A stretch of DNA of 28,379 nucleotides from Anaerolineae bacterium (GTDB taxonomy: Bacteria > Chloroflexota > Anaerolineae > 4572-78 > J111), in assembly GCA_020433835.1 (NCBI GenBank), contig JAGRBY010000020.1:1-28379 (forward strand). The letters are read 5' to 3'. Both the position numbers and the translations under genes were made by a program. The notes below the pieces were generated by a model. The model was not told the DNA's origin, searched no databases, and saw only the letters and a list, made by a program, of their open reading frames with translations. Each line of letters starts with the position of its first letter. The first letter of the stretch is position 1. Shown here in pieces: positions 8,385-17,062 of this stretch.

Positions 8385-9728
8385 GTGTTTCAAATAGTTG
8401 CCTCTCGCACACGTCAGTTCTTGACGCGTGATGCAAACTTCAAACGGCTGTTAACCAATGCTAGCTGGCTATTGAGCGGTGACAGCCTGACGCTACTGTT
8501 TAACTTTTTGCAGGGCATTCTGGTCGCCAGACTATTAGGGGCCGAACAGTTTGGCATATTGGCGTTGGTAACAACTTACACTACCAGTGTGAACCAGTTA
8601 GTTGATTCGCGGGTATGGGAAACGGTAATAAAATTTGTCACTGAATATATAGAAACCAAAGATTTTGTTCGTGCTACTGCGGTGGTGAAGCTCTGTTACC
8701 TAACTGATGCAGTAACCGGCGGTCTAGCTTTTCTGATCCTCTATTTTTCGGCAACATTGGGGGCGCGTCTATTTCTACATAACGAACAATTAGCTAATTT
8801 AATTCAGTTGTATGCTGTGATAATGCTGATTATGATTCCTAACGGCACTGCCTCGGCGCTGCTGAGAGTCGGTGATCGCTTTAACTGGCTGGCTTACCAA
8901 CGAGCCGGAGTATCTGCTCTGAAATTGGTAGGAACAGCGATAGTTTTGATTTGGTTTAATGGCGGCGTGCGAGAAATACTAATAACTTATTTAGCCGCCA
9001 CAGCTTTGGGAATTGCAGTGATGGTAGGGTTAGCCGGTTGTGTAACCCGGCAAACAAACCTGGTGCCCTGGTTTCAGGCTCCGCTATATTTGCTAAAAGG
9101 ACGGTTCAGCCCTATCCTAAAATTTATGCTTATGACTAATGGCGGTGCATTCTTTAAGCTGCTTCAACGGAATGCGGATATATTGCTAATCGGCTACTGG
9201 TTATCGCCGGCCGCGGCCGGCTATTTCCGACTGGCTCGTTCCTTTACGGATGTAATGGGTTTTCCTATCAAGCCCATCTATGCGGCCAGTTATCCTGATT
9301 TCACTCGGCTGTGGCACCAGCAACGTTTTGCCGAATTAAAGAGGTTGGTAAAAAATTTATTGATTTCAACCTCGGTTGTGATGTTTATTATTTTGGTTTT
9401 AGTTTGGTTAAGCGCCCCTTGGGTGATCAAATTCACCGCAGGGTCGGAATATCTGCCGGCTCTGCCGGTTTTGTATTGGCTGGCTCTTGGTACAGCAGTT
9501 GCAGCGGCCACAAATTTAGGGCACCCGTTGTTGCTAGCAACTGACCGTGTTTCAAGTTCGTTACTGGCCATTAGCATAGGGATCATAGTTCAACTAGGGC
9601 TATTAATATATCTACTACCAACTATCGGTATTGTTGGTGCCGGTGTAGCATATGTTGGCTTTTATATAGTCTGGACCATTATTGCTACATTGGCGATTTT
9701 ACCTATTTTTAGAGCGAATCTGGAGTAG
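8385..9728 (+). CDS. Wzx-like polysaccharide flippase (MOP superfamily)
   Basis: This 447-residue integral membrane protein has about 12-14 hydrophobic helices. The first helices read W-L-L-S-G-D-S-L-T-L-L-F-N-F followed by V-A-R-L-L-G-A-E-Q-F-G-I-L-A-L, the hallmark start of oligosaccharide flippases (A-R-x-L-G-x-x-x-F-G). Such proteins flip undecaprenyl-diphosphate-linked repeat units from the inner to the outer leaflet. The GTG start has AAGGA (8373-8377) 7 bases upstream. No Wzy polymerase is obvious nearby, although one of the two large GT-C-like proteins could fill an outer-face role. A complete ABC exporter lies 12 kb downstream, so two export routes coexist. Confidence 0.88.
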   Translation: MFQIVASRTRQFLTRDANFKRLLTNASWLLSGDSLTLLFNFLQGILVARLLGAEQFGILALVTTYTTSVNQLVDSRVWETVIKFVTEYIETKDFVRATAVVKLCYLTDAVTGGLAFLILYFSATLGARLFLHNEQLANLIQLYAVIMLIMIPNGTASALLRVGDRFNWLAYQRAGVSALKLVGTAIVLIWFNGGVREILITYLAATALGIAVMVGLAGCVTRQTNLVPWFQAPLYLLKGRFSPILKFMLMTNGGAFFKLLQRNADILLIGYWLSPAAAGYFRLARSFTDVMGFPIKPIYAASYPDFTRLWHQQRFAELKRLVKNLLISTSVVMFIILVLVWLSAPWVIKFTAGSEYLPALPVLYWLALGTAVAAATNLGHPLLLATDRVSSSLLAISIGIIVQLGLLIYLLPTIGIVGAGVAYVGFYIVWTIIATLAILPIFRANLE

Positions 9729-9736
9729 TAAATAGC

Positions 9737-10486
9737 GTGGTAGAGAATAAAACCGAAACGTATTGGGATGATCCGAGTCGCGATTTTAGACAACGGTACC
9801 AACTGCCTGAACATTATTTGTGGGATCCCTATGCGCTTCCCGCCATTAATTATGAGGGATACATAAGAATCGCTTTATCTTTATTGCCATCTCCTCAAGC
9901 TTCAGTGTTAGATGTTGGATGTGGAGACGGGTGGGTAACCAATCGGATGATTAAGCGTGGCTACCAGACTGTAGGTATTGATTATTCAGATCGGGCCATC
10001 AGTTTTGCCAGGCTTATGGTACCGGAGGCTGAATTTCATACGGGCGATATCCGTGATTTAGACATGCAACAAAAATGGCTGGAAAAGTTTGATGCAGCAC
10101 TCTTTGTAGAGGTCCTCGAACACATCCCACCTCAGTACCATCTACAACTAGTGAGCGGAATAAATAAATGTCTTAAAAGAAATGGCACCTTAGTTTTGAC
10201 GGTTCCTTCAGTCAATAGAGCGTTAAATCCGTGGCATTACAAACATTTTACACAACAAGAAGGTGTAGACTTATTAGAAACAACCGGCTTTAAAGTTGTA
10301 AATATAGTTAATCAACAAGAAAGCACCTTCTGGCGTTCAAAGCAGCTTTGGCGGTTCTTAAAAAACCCTATTTATGATATTAGGTTGACTCGCATTTTTA
10401 TGAGCCGCTTATTGTTAAGAAAATATAATATTGCCAAATCACCGAATAAAGCAGAGCGATTTATTTATCAAGCTGAAAAAATTTAA
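9737..10486 (+). CDS. Class I SAM-dependent methyltransferase
   Basis: A 249-residue soluble protein with methyltransferase motif I V-L-D-V-G-C-G-D-G at 57-65. An acidic end of beta-2 follows (G-I-D-Y-S at 80-84), then G-D-I-R-D-L (103-108). The motif E-V-L-E-H-I-P-P (125-132) is typical of the UbiG/Methyltransf_11-type fold. In this setting it probably O- or N-methylates a sugar, either as decoration or as a chain-end cap. Caps of this kind can be recognised by Wzt C-terminal domains, and a Wzt lies downstream. The start is GTG, 8 bases after the flippase gene. Substrate assignment is inference from context. Confidence 0.85.
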   Translation: MVENKTETYWDDPSRDFRQRYQLPEHYLWDPYALPAINYEGYIRIALSLLPSPQASVLDVGCGDGWVTNRMIKRGYQTVGIDYSDRAISFARLMVPEAEFHTGDIRDLDMQQKWLEKFDAALFVEVLEHIPPQYHLQLVSGINKCLKRNGTLVLTVPSVNRALNPWHYKHFTQQEGVDLLETTGFKVVNIVNQQESTFWRSKQLWRFLKNPIYDIRLTRIFMSRLLLRKYNIAKSPNKAERFIYQAEKI

Positions 10487-10507
10487 AGGTTTCTAGGCGA
10501 GAAAATC

Positions 10508-12376
10508 ATGTGTGGTATTTTTGGCACTGTTGCACAAACAAATGTTAATCCAGAGCATTTTACAGATGCCCTTAACAGATTGGCTCATCGTGGGCCAGAT
10601 GATTTTGGTGTTGAATTATGGGCAGATCATAACGTTGGGTTAGGCCACCGACGTCTGTCTATTATTGATCTGTCAAGTGCCGGCCGCAACCCTATGCCTA
10701 ACGAGGATCATACGGTCTGGATCACCTTTAATGGAGAAATTTATAACTACAAAGAATTGCGAAATGAACTAGAAAGACAGGGTCATACATTTCGATCTAA
10801 TACAGATACGGAAGTAATTATTCACGCATACGAAGAGTGGGGCGATGCGCATGTACATCGGCTACGGGGCATGTTTGCCTACGCTATTTATGACCGGCGT
10901 GAGTCTGATAATAAGTCAAACGATGGATTACAACAACAATTTCGGCTGCTGTTGGTGCGAGATCGGTTGGGAATTAAACCTCTATTTTATTACTGGTATA
11001 ATGACACCCTTATTTTTGCCTCAGAAATTAAAGCCATCCTGGCCTATCCGGGTATCAATCGAACAATTGACCATACCGCTCTATTTGATCATCTAACCTA
11101 CCGTTACATTCCGGCCCCAAAAACAGCCTACCAATTCATTCGCAAATTAGAAGCTGGTCACCTGTTAGCATTTGCTGGTACACTTACGCCCCCCCAGCAA
11201 TATTGGGACATTTCCTGCCAGGAAACAAATCAAATAACAGATTTTCAAGAGGCGGTTCAGATAGTACGTGAGACACTCACAGAAGCAGTAACCTTGCACA
11301 TGATCAGCGATGTGCCTCTCGGTGTTTTTTTGAGCGGCGGTTTAGACTCCAGCGCAATTACCGCTTTTATGTCCCATGCCACCTCTGATGTTGTCCGTAC
11401 TTTTTCAATTGGTTTTGATGTAGCTGAACACAGTGAGCTTGAATACGCCAAGGCGATTGCCCGCCATTACCAAACAGATCATCAAGAACGGATTGTGACC
11501 AGTGAAAATGTAGAGCCAGCGCTGACCAGAATTTTGCACCTTTATGATGAACCCTTTGCCGCCAGTTCTGCCATTCCAACCTATCAGGTATCGGCCTTAG
11601 CCCGGGAGCATGTGAAAGTTACCTTGGCTGGAGATGGAGGAGATGAAATTTTCGCCGGCTATAACTGGTACACAACCTGGTTACAGTTAAGAAAATTAGA
11701 CGCAATGCCTTTTGACAAACAGCTTTTTTCATTTTTGGGAGCTATCTGGCCAGAAAGTCAACGTGGTAAACAGCACGTTCAAAATCTAGCACGTCCCGGC
11801 TTTGAACAGTATTGTAATCTGATGGGAATATTTACGCCGGAACAGAAGCGAAAAATAGTAGCTGACAAGTGGGTAAAAGAATTTAAGGATTATGATGATT
11901 ATTGGTATTTTCGAAAATATTGGCGAGAAGACCTTGACCCTCTCCGACGGCTTCAATATCTGGATTTAAAGACTTTTCTACCGGAATTAATTTTGACAAA
12001 AGTAGACCGGGCCAGTATGGCCGTGGCTCTGGAGGTAAGACCTCCTATGCTAGATCACGTCCTCGTAGAATTGTTGTTTTCACTGCCCACGCAACTGGTT
12101 GCGCCAGAGGGACAAAAAAAATATTTACTTAAAGAAATCATCAAGGATCTACTGCCAACTGGTCACATTAACCGTCCGAAAAAAGGATTTAGCTCGCCTC
12201 TTACGCAATGGCTAGGTAGTAATAGAGAATGGGCCAGGCAGAAATTATCAGACTACGATAACGGCTTTTTGAACAAAGATTTTACCAGGTTACCACGCCT
12301 AATGGTACAAGGCAACAAAGTTTGGTCTCTACTAGTACTCACTAATTGGTTACGTGACGAAGTTAGCAGCATATAA
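10508..12376 (+). CDS. asnB: Asparagine synthase (glutamine-hydrolysing)-type amidotransferase
   Basis: A 622-residue protein in two domains. The class II glutaminase domain starts M-C-G-I-F-G with the nucleophilic Cys2, and contains H-R-G-P-D-D (27-32), R-L-S-I-I-D and F-N-G-E-I-Y-N. The synthetase domain carries the ATP-pyrophosphatase P-loop S-G-G-L-D-S-S at 276-282 and later V-D-R-A-S-M-A-V. All catalytic elements appear intact, and the length is normal for AsnB. AsnB paralogues are frequent in polysaccharide clusters, where some are thought to amidate sugar carboxylates such as uronic acids. Placement between a methyltransferase and a GT4 fits that, but a housekeeping asparagine synthase cannot be ruled out. 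A good ribosome site (AGGCGAG) lies about 6 bases before the ATG. Confidence 0.92.
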   Translation: MCGIFGTVAQTNVNPEHFTDALNRLAHRGPDDFGVELWADHNVGLGHRRLSIIDLSSAGRNPMPNEDHTVWITFNGEIYNYKELRNELERQGHTFRSNTDTEVIIHAYEEWGDAHVHRLRGMFAYAIYDRRESDNKSNDGLQQQFRLLLVRDRLGIKPLFYYWYNDTLIFASEIKAILAYPGINRTIDHTALFDHLTYRYIPAPKTAYQFIRKLEAGHLLAFAGTLTPPQQYWDISCQETNQITDFQEAVQIVRETLTEAVTLHMISDVPLGVFLSGGLDSSAITAFMSHATSDVVRTFSIGFDVAEHSELEYAKAIARHYQTDHQERIVTSENVEPALTRILHLYDEPFAASSAIPTYQVSALAREHVKVTLAGDGGDEIFAGYNWYTTWLQLRKLDAMPFDKQLFSFLGAIWPESQRGKQHVQNLARPGFEQYCNLMGIFTPEQKRKIVADKWVKEFKDYDDYWYFRKYWREDLDPLRRLQYLDLKTFLPELILTKVDRASMAVALEVRPPMLDHVLVELLFSLPTQLVAPEGQKKYLLKEIIKDLLPTGHINRPKKGFSSPLTQWLGSNREWARQKLSDYDNGFLNKDFTRLPRLMVQGNKVWSLLVLTNWLRDEVSSI

Positions 12377-12381
12377 GGGAC

Positions 12382-13593
12382 GTGAAAAGCTATCGTCTGA
12401 TGTCACAAAATATGCCAAGCTCTACAAAAATAGCCTACATTGCCGGCTCAACCATCCCCTCCCGTACGGCTAACAGTTTACAAGTGATGTTGATGTGCCA
12501 GGCGATGGCACGCACTGGTCTAGATGTGGAATTGATTACGCCATTCAAACTACAGCACTGGACCAGCCGCCACCTTGATCCGTGGGAGTATTATGGGGTG
12601 AAACCGGTCTTCAAGCTGACTCGCTCCCCTTATCCCAGCCCGCATTTGTTCTTGCCACACACCTATTTTACCCATTACGGGGGGGCAGATTTGCTGGCAG
12701 CCTGGCAGGTCAAACAACGCGCCCCTACTATTTGCTATACCCGCAGCTTGCGAGTAGCTTGGACCGCGGCCAGTCAAAACATTCCTACTGTATACGAAAG
12801 TCACTTTCCACCCCCTACCCGCTCAAAAGCCGACCGGTTAGCGGCGGCAGCCAAACGCCCTTCATTTTTAGCCATAGTCGCTATTTCGCAAGCGCTGGCC
12901 GATATGCTCATCGATATAGGCGTTCCATCTAAAAAAGTCATAGTGGCACACGATGGGGTCGATTTGAGTCGCTATGATCCTCGCCTATCTAAAAACGAGG
13001 CTCGCCAACAACTTGGCTTGGCCGCTAGTCAGCCTATCGCTATGTATGCCGGTCACCTATTTTGGGGAGATGGTCCGGACGATGGGAAAGGGACCCATCA
13101 TATTATCGAGGCCGCAGCATTATTGCCGGAGGTGCAGTTTGTTTTTGTGGGTGGTTGGGATAAGCATATAAAACAAACAGAGCAGATCACCCGGCAATTT
13201 TCTAATGTGCATTTGAGCGGTTTCATCCCCAATCAACATGTGCCGCGCTACCTGGCTGCTGCAGATATACTGTTGATGCCCTATACTACCCGATTACCAA
13301 TTGCCGGTTACTTCTCCCCCTTAAAGATGTTTGAATACATGGCTGCCGGACGGCCCATTATAGCTTCATCTCTCCCTACCATTCGAGAGGTGCTAACTGA
13401 TGGTCGTAATGCTAGCCTTATTGAGCCAGGTCATACCGAGGCGCTGGTAGCTGCAATCCGCAAACTACTGGATCGCCCTGGCTTGGCCAGCCAACTTGGC
13501 CATCAGGCGCAGCAAGACGTAAAGCATTATGCCTGGGAGGATCGTGTACGGCGAATTATACACTTTGCCTTGGCCGCCAGAGAAACCTTATGA
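12382..13593 (+). CDS. GT4 glycosyltransferase, S-P-L-K-x-F-E-Y subtype
   Basis: A 403-residue GT-B enzyme. The conserved part begins K-I-A-Y-I-A-G-S-T-I-P-S-R-T-A-N-S near residue 16. V-A-H-D-G-V-D-L-S-R-Y-D marks the interdomain region, and the C-domain has Y-F-S-P-L-K-M-F-E-Y-M-A-A-G-R-P. Only the second glutamate of the usual E-x7-E is present, the first position being tyrosine; this is normal for the S-P-L-K-x-F-E-Y subtype. The start is uncertain. GTG at 12382 has AGGG only about 2 bases upstream. ATG codons at 12400 and 12412 are closer to the conserved domain but lack a ribosome site. It overlaps the next gene by 4 bases (ATGA), so the two are translationally coupled. Confidence 0.88.
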   Translation: MKSYRLMSQNMPSSTKIAYIAGSTIPSRTANSLQVMLMCQAMARTGLDVELITPFKLQHWTSRHLDPWEYYGVKPVFKLTRSPYPSPHLFLPHTYFTHYGGADLLAAWQVKQRAPTICYTRSLRVAWTAASQNIPTVYESHFPPPTRSKADRLAAAAKRPSFLAIVAISQALADMLIDIGVPSKKVIVAHDGVDLSRYDPRLSKNEARQQLGLAASQPIAMYAGHLFWGDGPDDGKGTHHIIEAAALLPEVQFVFVGGWDKHIKQTEQITRQFSNVHLSGFIPNQHVPRYLAAADILLMPYTTRLPIAGYFSPLKMFEYMAAGRPIIASSLPTIREVLTDGRNASLIEPGHTEALVAAIRKLLDRPGLASQLGHQAQQDVKHYAWEDRVRRIIHFALAARETL

Positions 13594-16500
13594 GCAAAAA
13601 GCGACTTCCCCTTTTGTTCAGTTCTATCCCAGATGCAAATCAACAAGTTACCCGACCAATAACCCCGTTGCTATGGTTTAAGCTGCTAGGTGTTGTGGGA
13701 TTGATGAGCTATCTGCTGTGGCTGCATCTCTCGGCAGCCGGTAAGCCACTCTACTGGCTACTTATGTTACCGGGCTGGAGTTTGGTCTTGCTAAGTGGAC
13801 TGCCTACCATGGAGCAGGTTACGCTCATTGCATTGGTTTGCTATGCGGCGATTGGCATTATTATTTGGATTTGGAGATACTGGCGTGGGACTATTAGCTC
13901 TCGTTGGTTTCTCTCGCCCCGAATTATGCTGATGGTTCAGGTTGCAGGCCTGCTATTAATTATCGCTCCGCTGGTGTCACTACGAACAGTAAGTTTATTT
14001 CCTGACGAGACATCTTACCTGACTTGGGGGTTAAACCTGGCTACCGGGCAAGGATACACCGAGTTAGGTGAGCCGGTACTGCGACGCGGTCCAATTCACG
14101 CTGCCCTGCTGGCAATTTCATTTAGCTTATTTCAGCCCACACCCGATGTAGGGCTACTTATGCCCAAACTCTTGGGTTTACTCAATTTGCTGTTGATTTA
14201 CTGGCTGGGGCGATTACTGTTTAATAGCTGGGCCGGCTTCATAGGGGCGGCGCTCGCTGCCGGCAACAGCCTGATGATGTTTTACTTTTTTGGTTCACAC
14301 ATGCTAGATAATACTCTAGCCTTGTTTGTCAACCTAAGTCTGCTTACATTTTACCTGGCCCTAAGTAAAGAGCATTATGGTTTTTTTGTTCTAGTGGGAG
14401 TATGGCAAGCTGTGGCCGTACTGACCAAAGCATTAGGTGCGATGTGGATCCCCCTGCCCTGGCTGTTTTTGCTGATCAGTCCCAAGTTTCAGCAGCCTCG
14501 AAATTTCGTAGGGGCCTGGTTGAGTACCACAACGTTTCTGTTACTGCTTTATCCCTGGTTAGCTTATGTTTATTATTCAGGTAACCAAGTTGTTTTGCTA
14601 GAAGGACAAGGTGACTCGGCTACTGCGTGGCTGCTATTGCATGGCGTCTTTGGTCTATATCTGGGGGGGGGATTGGCTTTTATTGCTTGGCAAAATAAGC
14701 TGCAGCACTTTTTCCAAACACAATGGGCCAATCTATACGCCTGGCGGCACCAAATTTTGATCACCATCGGCGGGTTAACCTTAAGCTTCATATTATTAAG
14801 TCCGGTAGTACGATTATCGGGAAATTTTTCCAGATTCACCCTGGCTTTAACGCTTGAGTATTTTCAGGTTATTGTGCAGCCGAGCATCGCTCCATTTGGT
14901 TTATTAATGCTACTGGCCTGGCTCATTACGCTACTGATGGCCTGGCGTACCCCTACCCACCGCCTACTGGCCCTGGCACTGTTACTGCCGCTACCAATTT
15001 ATTTACTGCTTAGTCTGCGCGGTTGGCAGGTTCGCAATTTTTTTAGCACATTTCTACTGTCTTATCTGCTATTGGGCCATTATCTGGTCTGGTTGGGGCA
15101 GTGGCTGGTGAAAACAGTAAACGAAATTACGTCTCGACGGGTAGTGGGGTGGTTCAGTGTGGGTTTGTTTATAGCAACAATTGGGTTGATGTTGGCCCAA
15201 ACAGTGTCAACTGTAACATCACAGGTTATAGATAACCATACCCACTGGCAAATATATCAAACGCAAAGCCCCTACCGTGATCTAAAAGGTCAATTAACAT
15301 CATCTGTAACGGATTGGATTACCTCCTCTGTGCCGCCCGGCACCCCGTTGGTAACCTTTGAAGAAGCTTGGCCGCAGCTCACGTATTTTCGCCTGGGTGG
15401 ACAATACCCTATGGTGGTGGTTCCCTTTGAGCGGATGAATGCTGGCGAATTTAAAAGTTACCTAAGTTCTCATAAAGCAGACAAAATTGTATACATCCAA
15501 CATGTGCGGGATTCATTTCCGATTTTTAACATTTTTCCTGAAAAAAAGTTGTATCATACCCTGCAAACCAGCGGTGCAGAGTATCTAATGGTTGGTGGTA
15601 AGCATATGTCCCTGCTGGGCGTTTTGGATTTTTTCCACACCCATCCGGCCTTTACAAAGGTCTATCAAACCGAATTAAACCGCGCCGGTATTGCTATTTT
15701 CAAGGTCGATCTTGAGAAACTGGTTACCTGCCAAAAATGTCCTACAGTAATTGATGACTGGTCCTGGTACCACCTGGAATCATTATCCGACAACAACTGG
15801 GGAATAACACCCTCTGAATTAGTAGAGCAATTGGGGGGGCGGGTTACCCTTGCTTACCAACCTAACCTACTTGATTTTGCCGCGTCAGGCATTTCAGATG
15901 ACGAACAGGAAGACTTGACGACACTGGGGTTGGCCCGAGACGCTAAATTGTATCTCGACTTGTTACAGAATCCGGACACGTCGTCCGCCGGCACAGAAAC
16001 GTTACTAATTGAGGCTTATATAAACTTGGCCCATATTTACGCAGAGGCGAAAGATACTGAGCAAGCGCTGCTGGCTCTGCACAGGGCTGTCACCCTTAAT
16101 CCAGCCTTGGCCGACCAGTATGACGAGGAGATTAATCGCTGGAGCGAAGACGTAATAACTTTTTACACAATAGGGCCCGGACAGAGTCAGAACCTTTCGA
16201 GCCTCTTAGAGGAAAACCTCCCACTCCTCAGTTGGGAAATTTATCAAAGCAGAGGACAGTCTTCACCAGACTTTATGCTCAATGCTCCTGAGATTTTATC
16301 AACCTTTTTAGAGCAATACCAAAACAGATACGCACGACCGCCAGATATATCGCTGTTAACCCGTCTAATCGAACCGGTTGCAAACAATAAGGATCAGGCT
16401 GAAATTCTCGCTAAAGCATTTGTTCAGTTGGGTGATTGGTACAGCCAGCAGCCCAACTTTGAAGATACCGTTGTCCAGGCTACTGAGGCTTATAGCCAGG

Positions 16501-17021
16501 CTTTTTCTATCGCTCCCGCTGATCCCGATGTCCAAAGGGCGCTTTTAAGCGTCTATACAACACAGAACAACACTGTAATTAAGCCAGACATGCTTACAAA
16601 AGTTTTAGATGCCTATGAAGACCGAATTCGAAACAATTCCACTGATTTGGTAGCCTATAATGAATTAGCCATCGTCTACACTGAGTTGAAACGCCCAGAC
16701 GATTCTCTGCGTATTCATAAATGGGCAGTTGAAGCCAACCCTGTCAACCCTGACGCTTATATCCAATTAGGCCAAGCCTATGCTGCCCGACAGGAGCCAG
16801 AGTTAGCCGCGCAGTATTATCAACAGGCGCTAACTCTGGCTCCTGAACGAACCGACATATTGATATTGCTAACCAATCTGTACTACCAACAAGAACGGGT
16901 CGAGACAGCCATAAACTTATTACAAGGCGCTTCTGCTCAGGAACCCTCTATGGGCTGGCCCCACATAGAGCTAGGTAAACTATACTTAAATCTGGCGTCT
17001 GAAAGAACGAGTGGGAAATAA
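13590..17021 (+). CDS. Large GT-C-like membrane glycosyltransferase (GT39/PMT/ArnT-like) with C-terminal TPR domain
   Basis: This 1143-residue protein has two parts. Residues about 30-550 hold a dozen or so hydrophobic helices. The first large loop contains L-F-P-D-E (136-140), the acidic pair expected of GT39-type transferases that use polyprenyl-phosphate sugars, followed by R-R-G-P-I-H. Residues about 550-740 look extracytoplasmic. TPR helices fill about 740-1143, for example A-Y-I-Q-L-G-Q-A-Y-A and A-A-Q-Y-Y-Q-Q-A-L-T-L-A-P-E. The chain ends shortly after W-P-H-I-E-L-G-K-L-Y, a module repeated in the next two genes. The likely role is transfer of a sugar to a glycan or protein on the outer face, with the TPRs recruiting partners. 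A G9 tract at 14663-14671 and a G7 tract at 15833-15839 are in frame here. Confidence 0.75.
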   Translation: MSKKRLPLLFSSIPDANQQVTRPITPLLWFKLLGVVGLMSYLLWLHLSAAGKPLYWLLMLPGWSLVLLSGLPTMEQVTLIALVCYAAIGIIIWIWRYWRGTISSRWFLSPRIMLMVQVAGLLLIIAPLVSLRTVSLFPDETSYLTWGLNLATGQGYTELGEPVLRRGPIHAALLAISFSLFQPTPDVGLLMPKLLGLLNLLLIYWLGRLLFNSWAGFIGAALAAGNSLMMFYFFGSHMLDNTLALFVNLSLLTFYLALSKEHYGFFVLVGVWQAVAVLTKALGAMWIPLPWLFLLISPKFQQPRNFVGAWLSTTTFLLLLYPWLAYVYYSGNQVVLLEGQGDSATAWLLLHGVFGLYLGGGLAFIAWQNKLQHFFQTQWANLYAWRHQILITIGGLTLSFILLSPVVRLSGNFSRFTLALTLEYFQVIVQPSIAPFGLLMLLAWLITLLMAWRTPTHRLLALALLLPLPIYLLLSLRGWQVRNFFSTFLLSYLLLGHYLVWLGQWLVKTVNEITSRRVVGWFSVGLFIATIGLMLAQTVSTVTSQVIDNHTHWQIYQTQSPYRDLKGQLTSSVTDWITSSVPPGTPLVTFEEAWPQLTYFRLGGQYPMVVVPFERMNAGEFKSYLSSHKADKIVYIQHVRDSFPIFNIFPEKKLYHTLQTSGAEYLMVGGKHMSLLGVLDFFHTHPAFTKVYQTELNRAGIAIFKVDLEKLVTCQKCPTVIDDWSWYHLESLSDNNWGITPSELVEQLGGRVTLAYQPNLLDFAASGISDDEQEDLTTLGLARDAKLYLDLLQNPDTSSAGTETLLIEAYINLAHIYAEAKDTEQALLALHRAVTLNPALADQYDEEINRWSEDVITFYTIGPGQSQNLSSLLEENLPLLSWEIYQSRGQSSPDFMLNAPEILSTFLEQYQNRYARPPDISLLTRLIEPVANNKDQAEILAKAFVQLGDWYSQQPNFEDTVVQATEAYSQAFSIAPADPDVQRALLSVYTTQNNTVIKPDMLTKVLDAYEDRIRNNSTDLVAYNELAIVYTELKRPDDSLRIHKWAVEANPVNPDAYIQLGQAYAARQEPELAAQYYQQALTLAPERTDILILLTNLYYQQERVETAINLLQGASAQEPSMGWPHIELGKLYLNLASERTSGK
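14663..14671. repeat. G9 homopolymer inside the GT-C/TPR gene
   Basis: Nine consecutive G residues encode L-G-G-G in a membrane segment. Tracts of this length can slip during replication, and loss or gain of one G would frameshift an 1143-residue surface-glycan protein. The frame is intact in this sequence. It could be a phase-variation site or a place of sequencing error. Confidence 0.5.
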
Positions 17022-17062
17022 CGAGCAACAAAGGTTTTTATCTTATTGTTCGAATAGATTGA

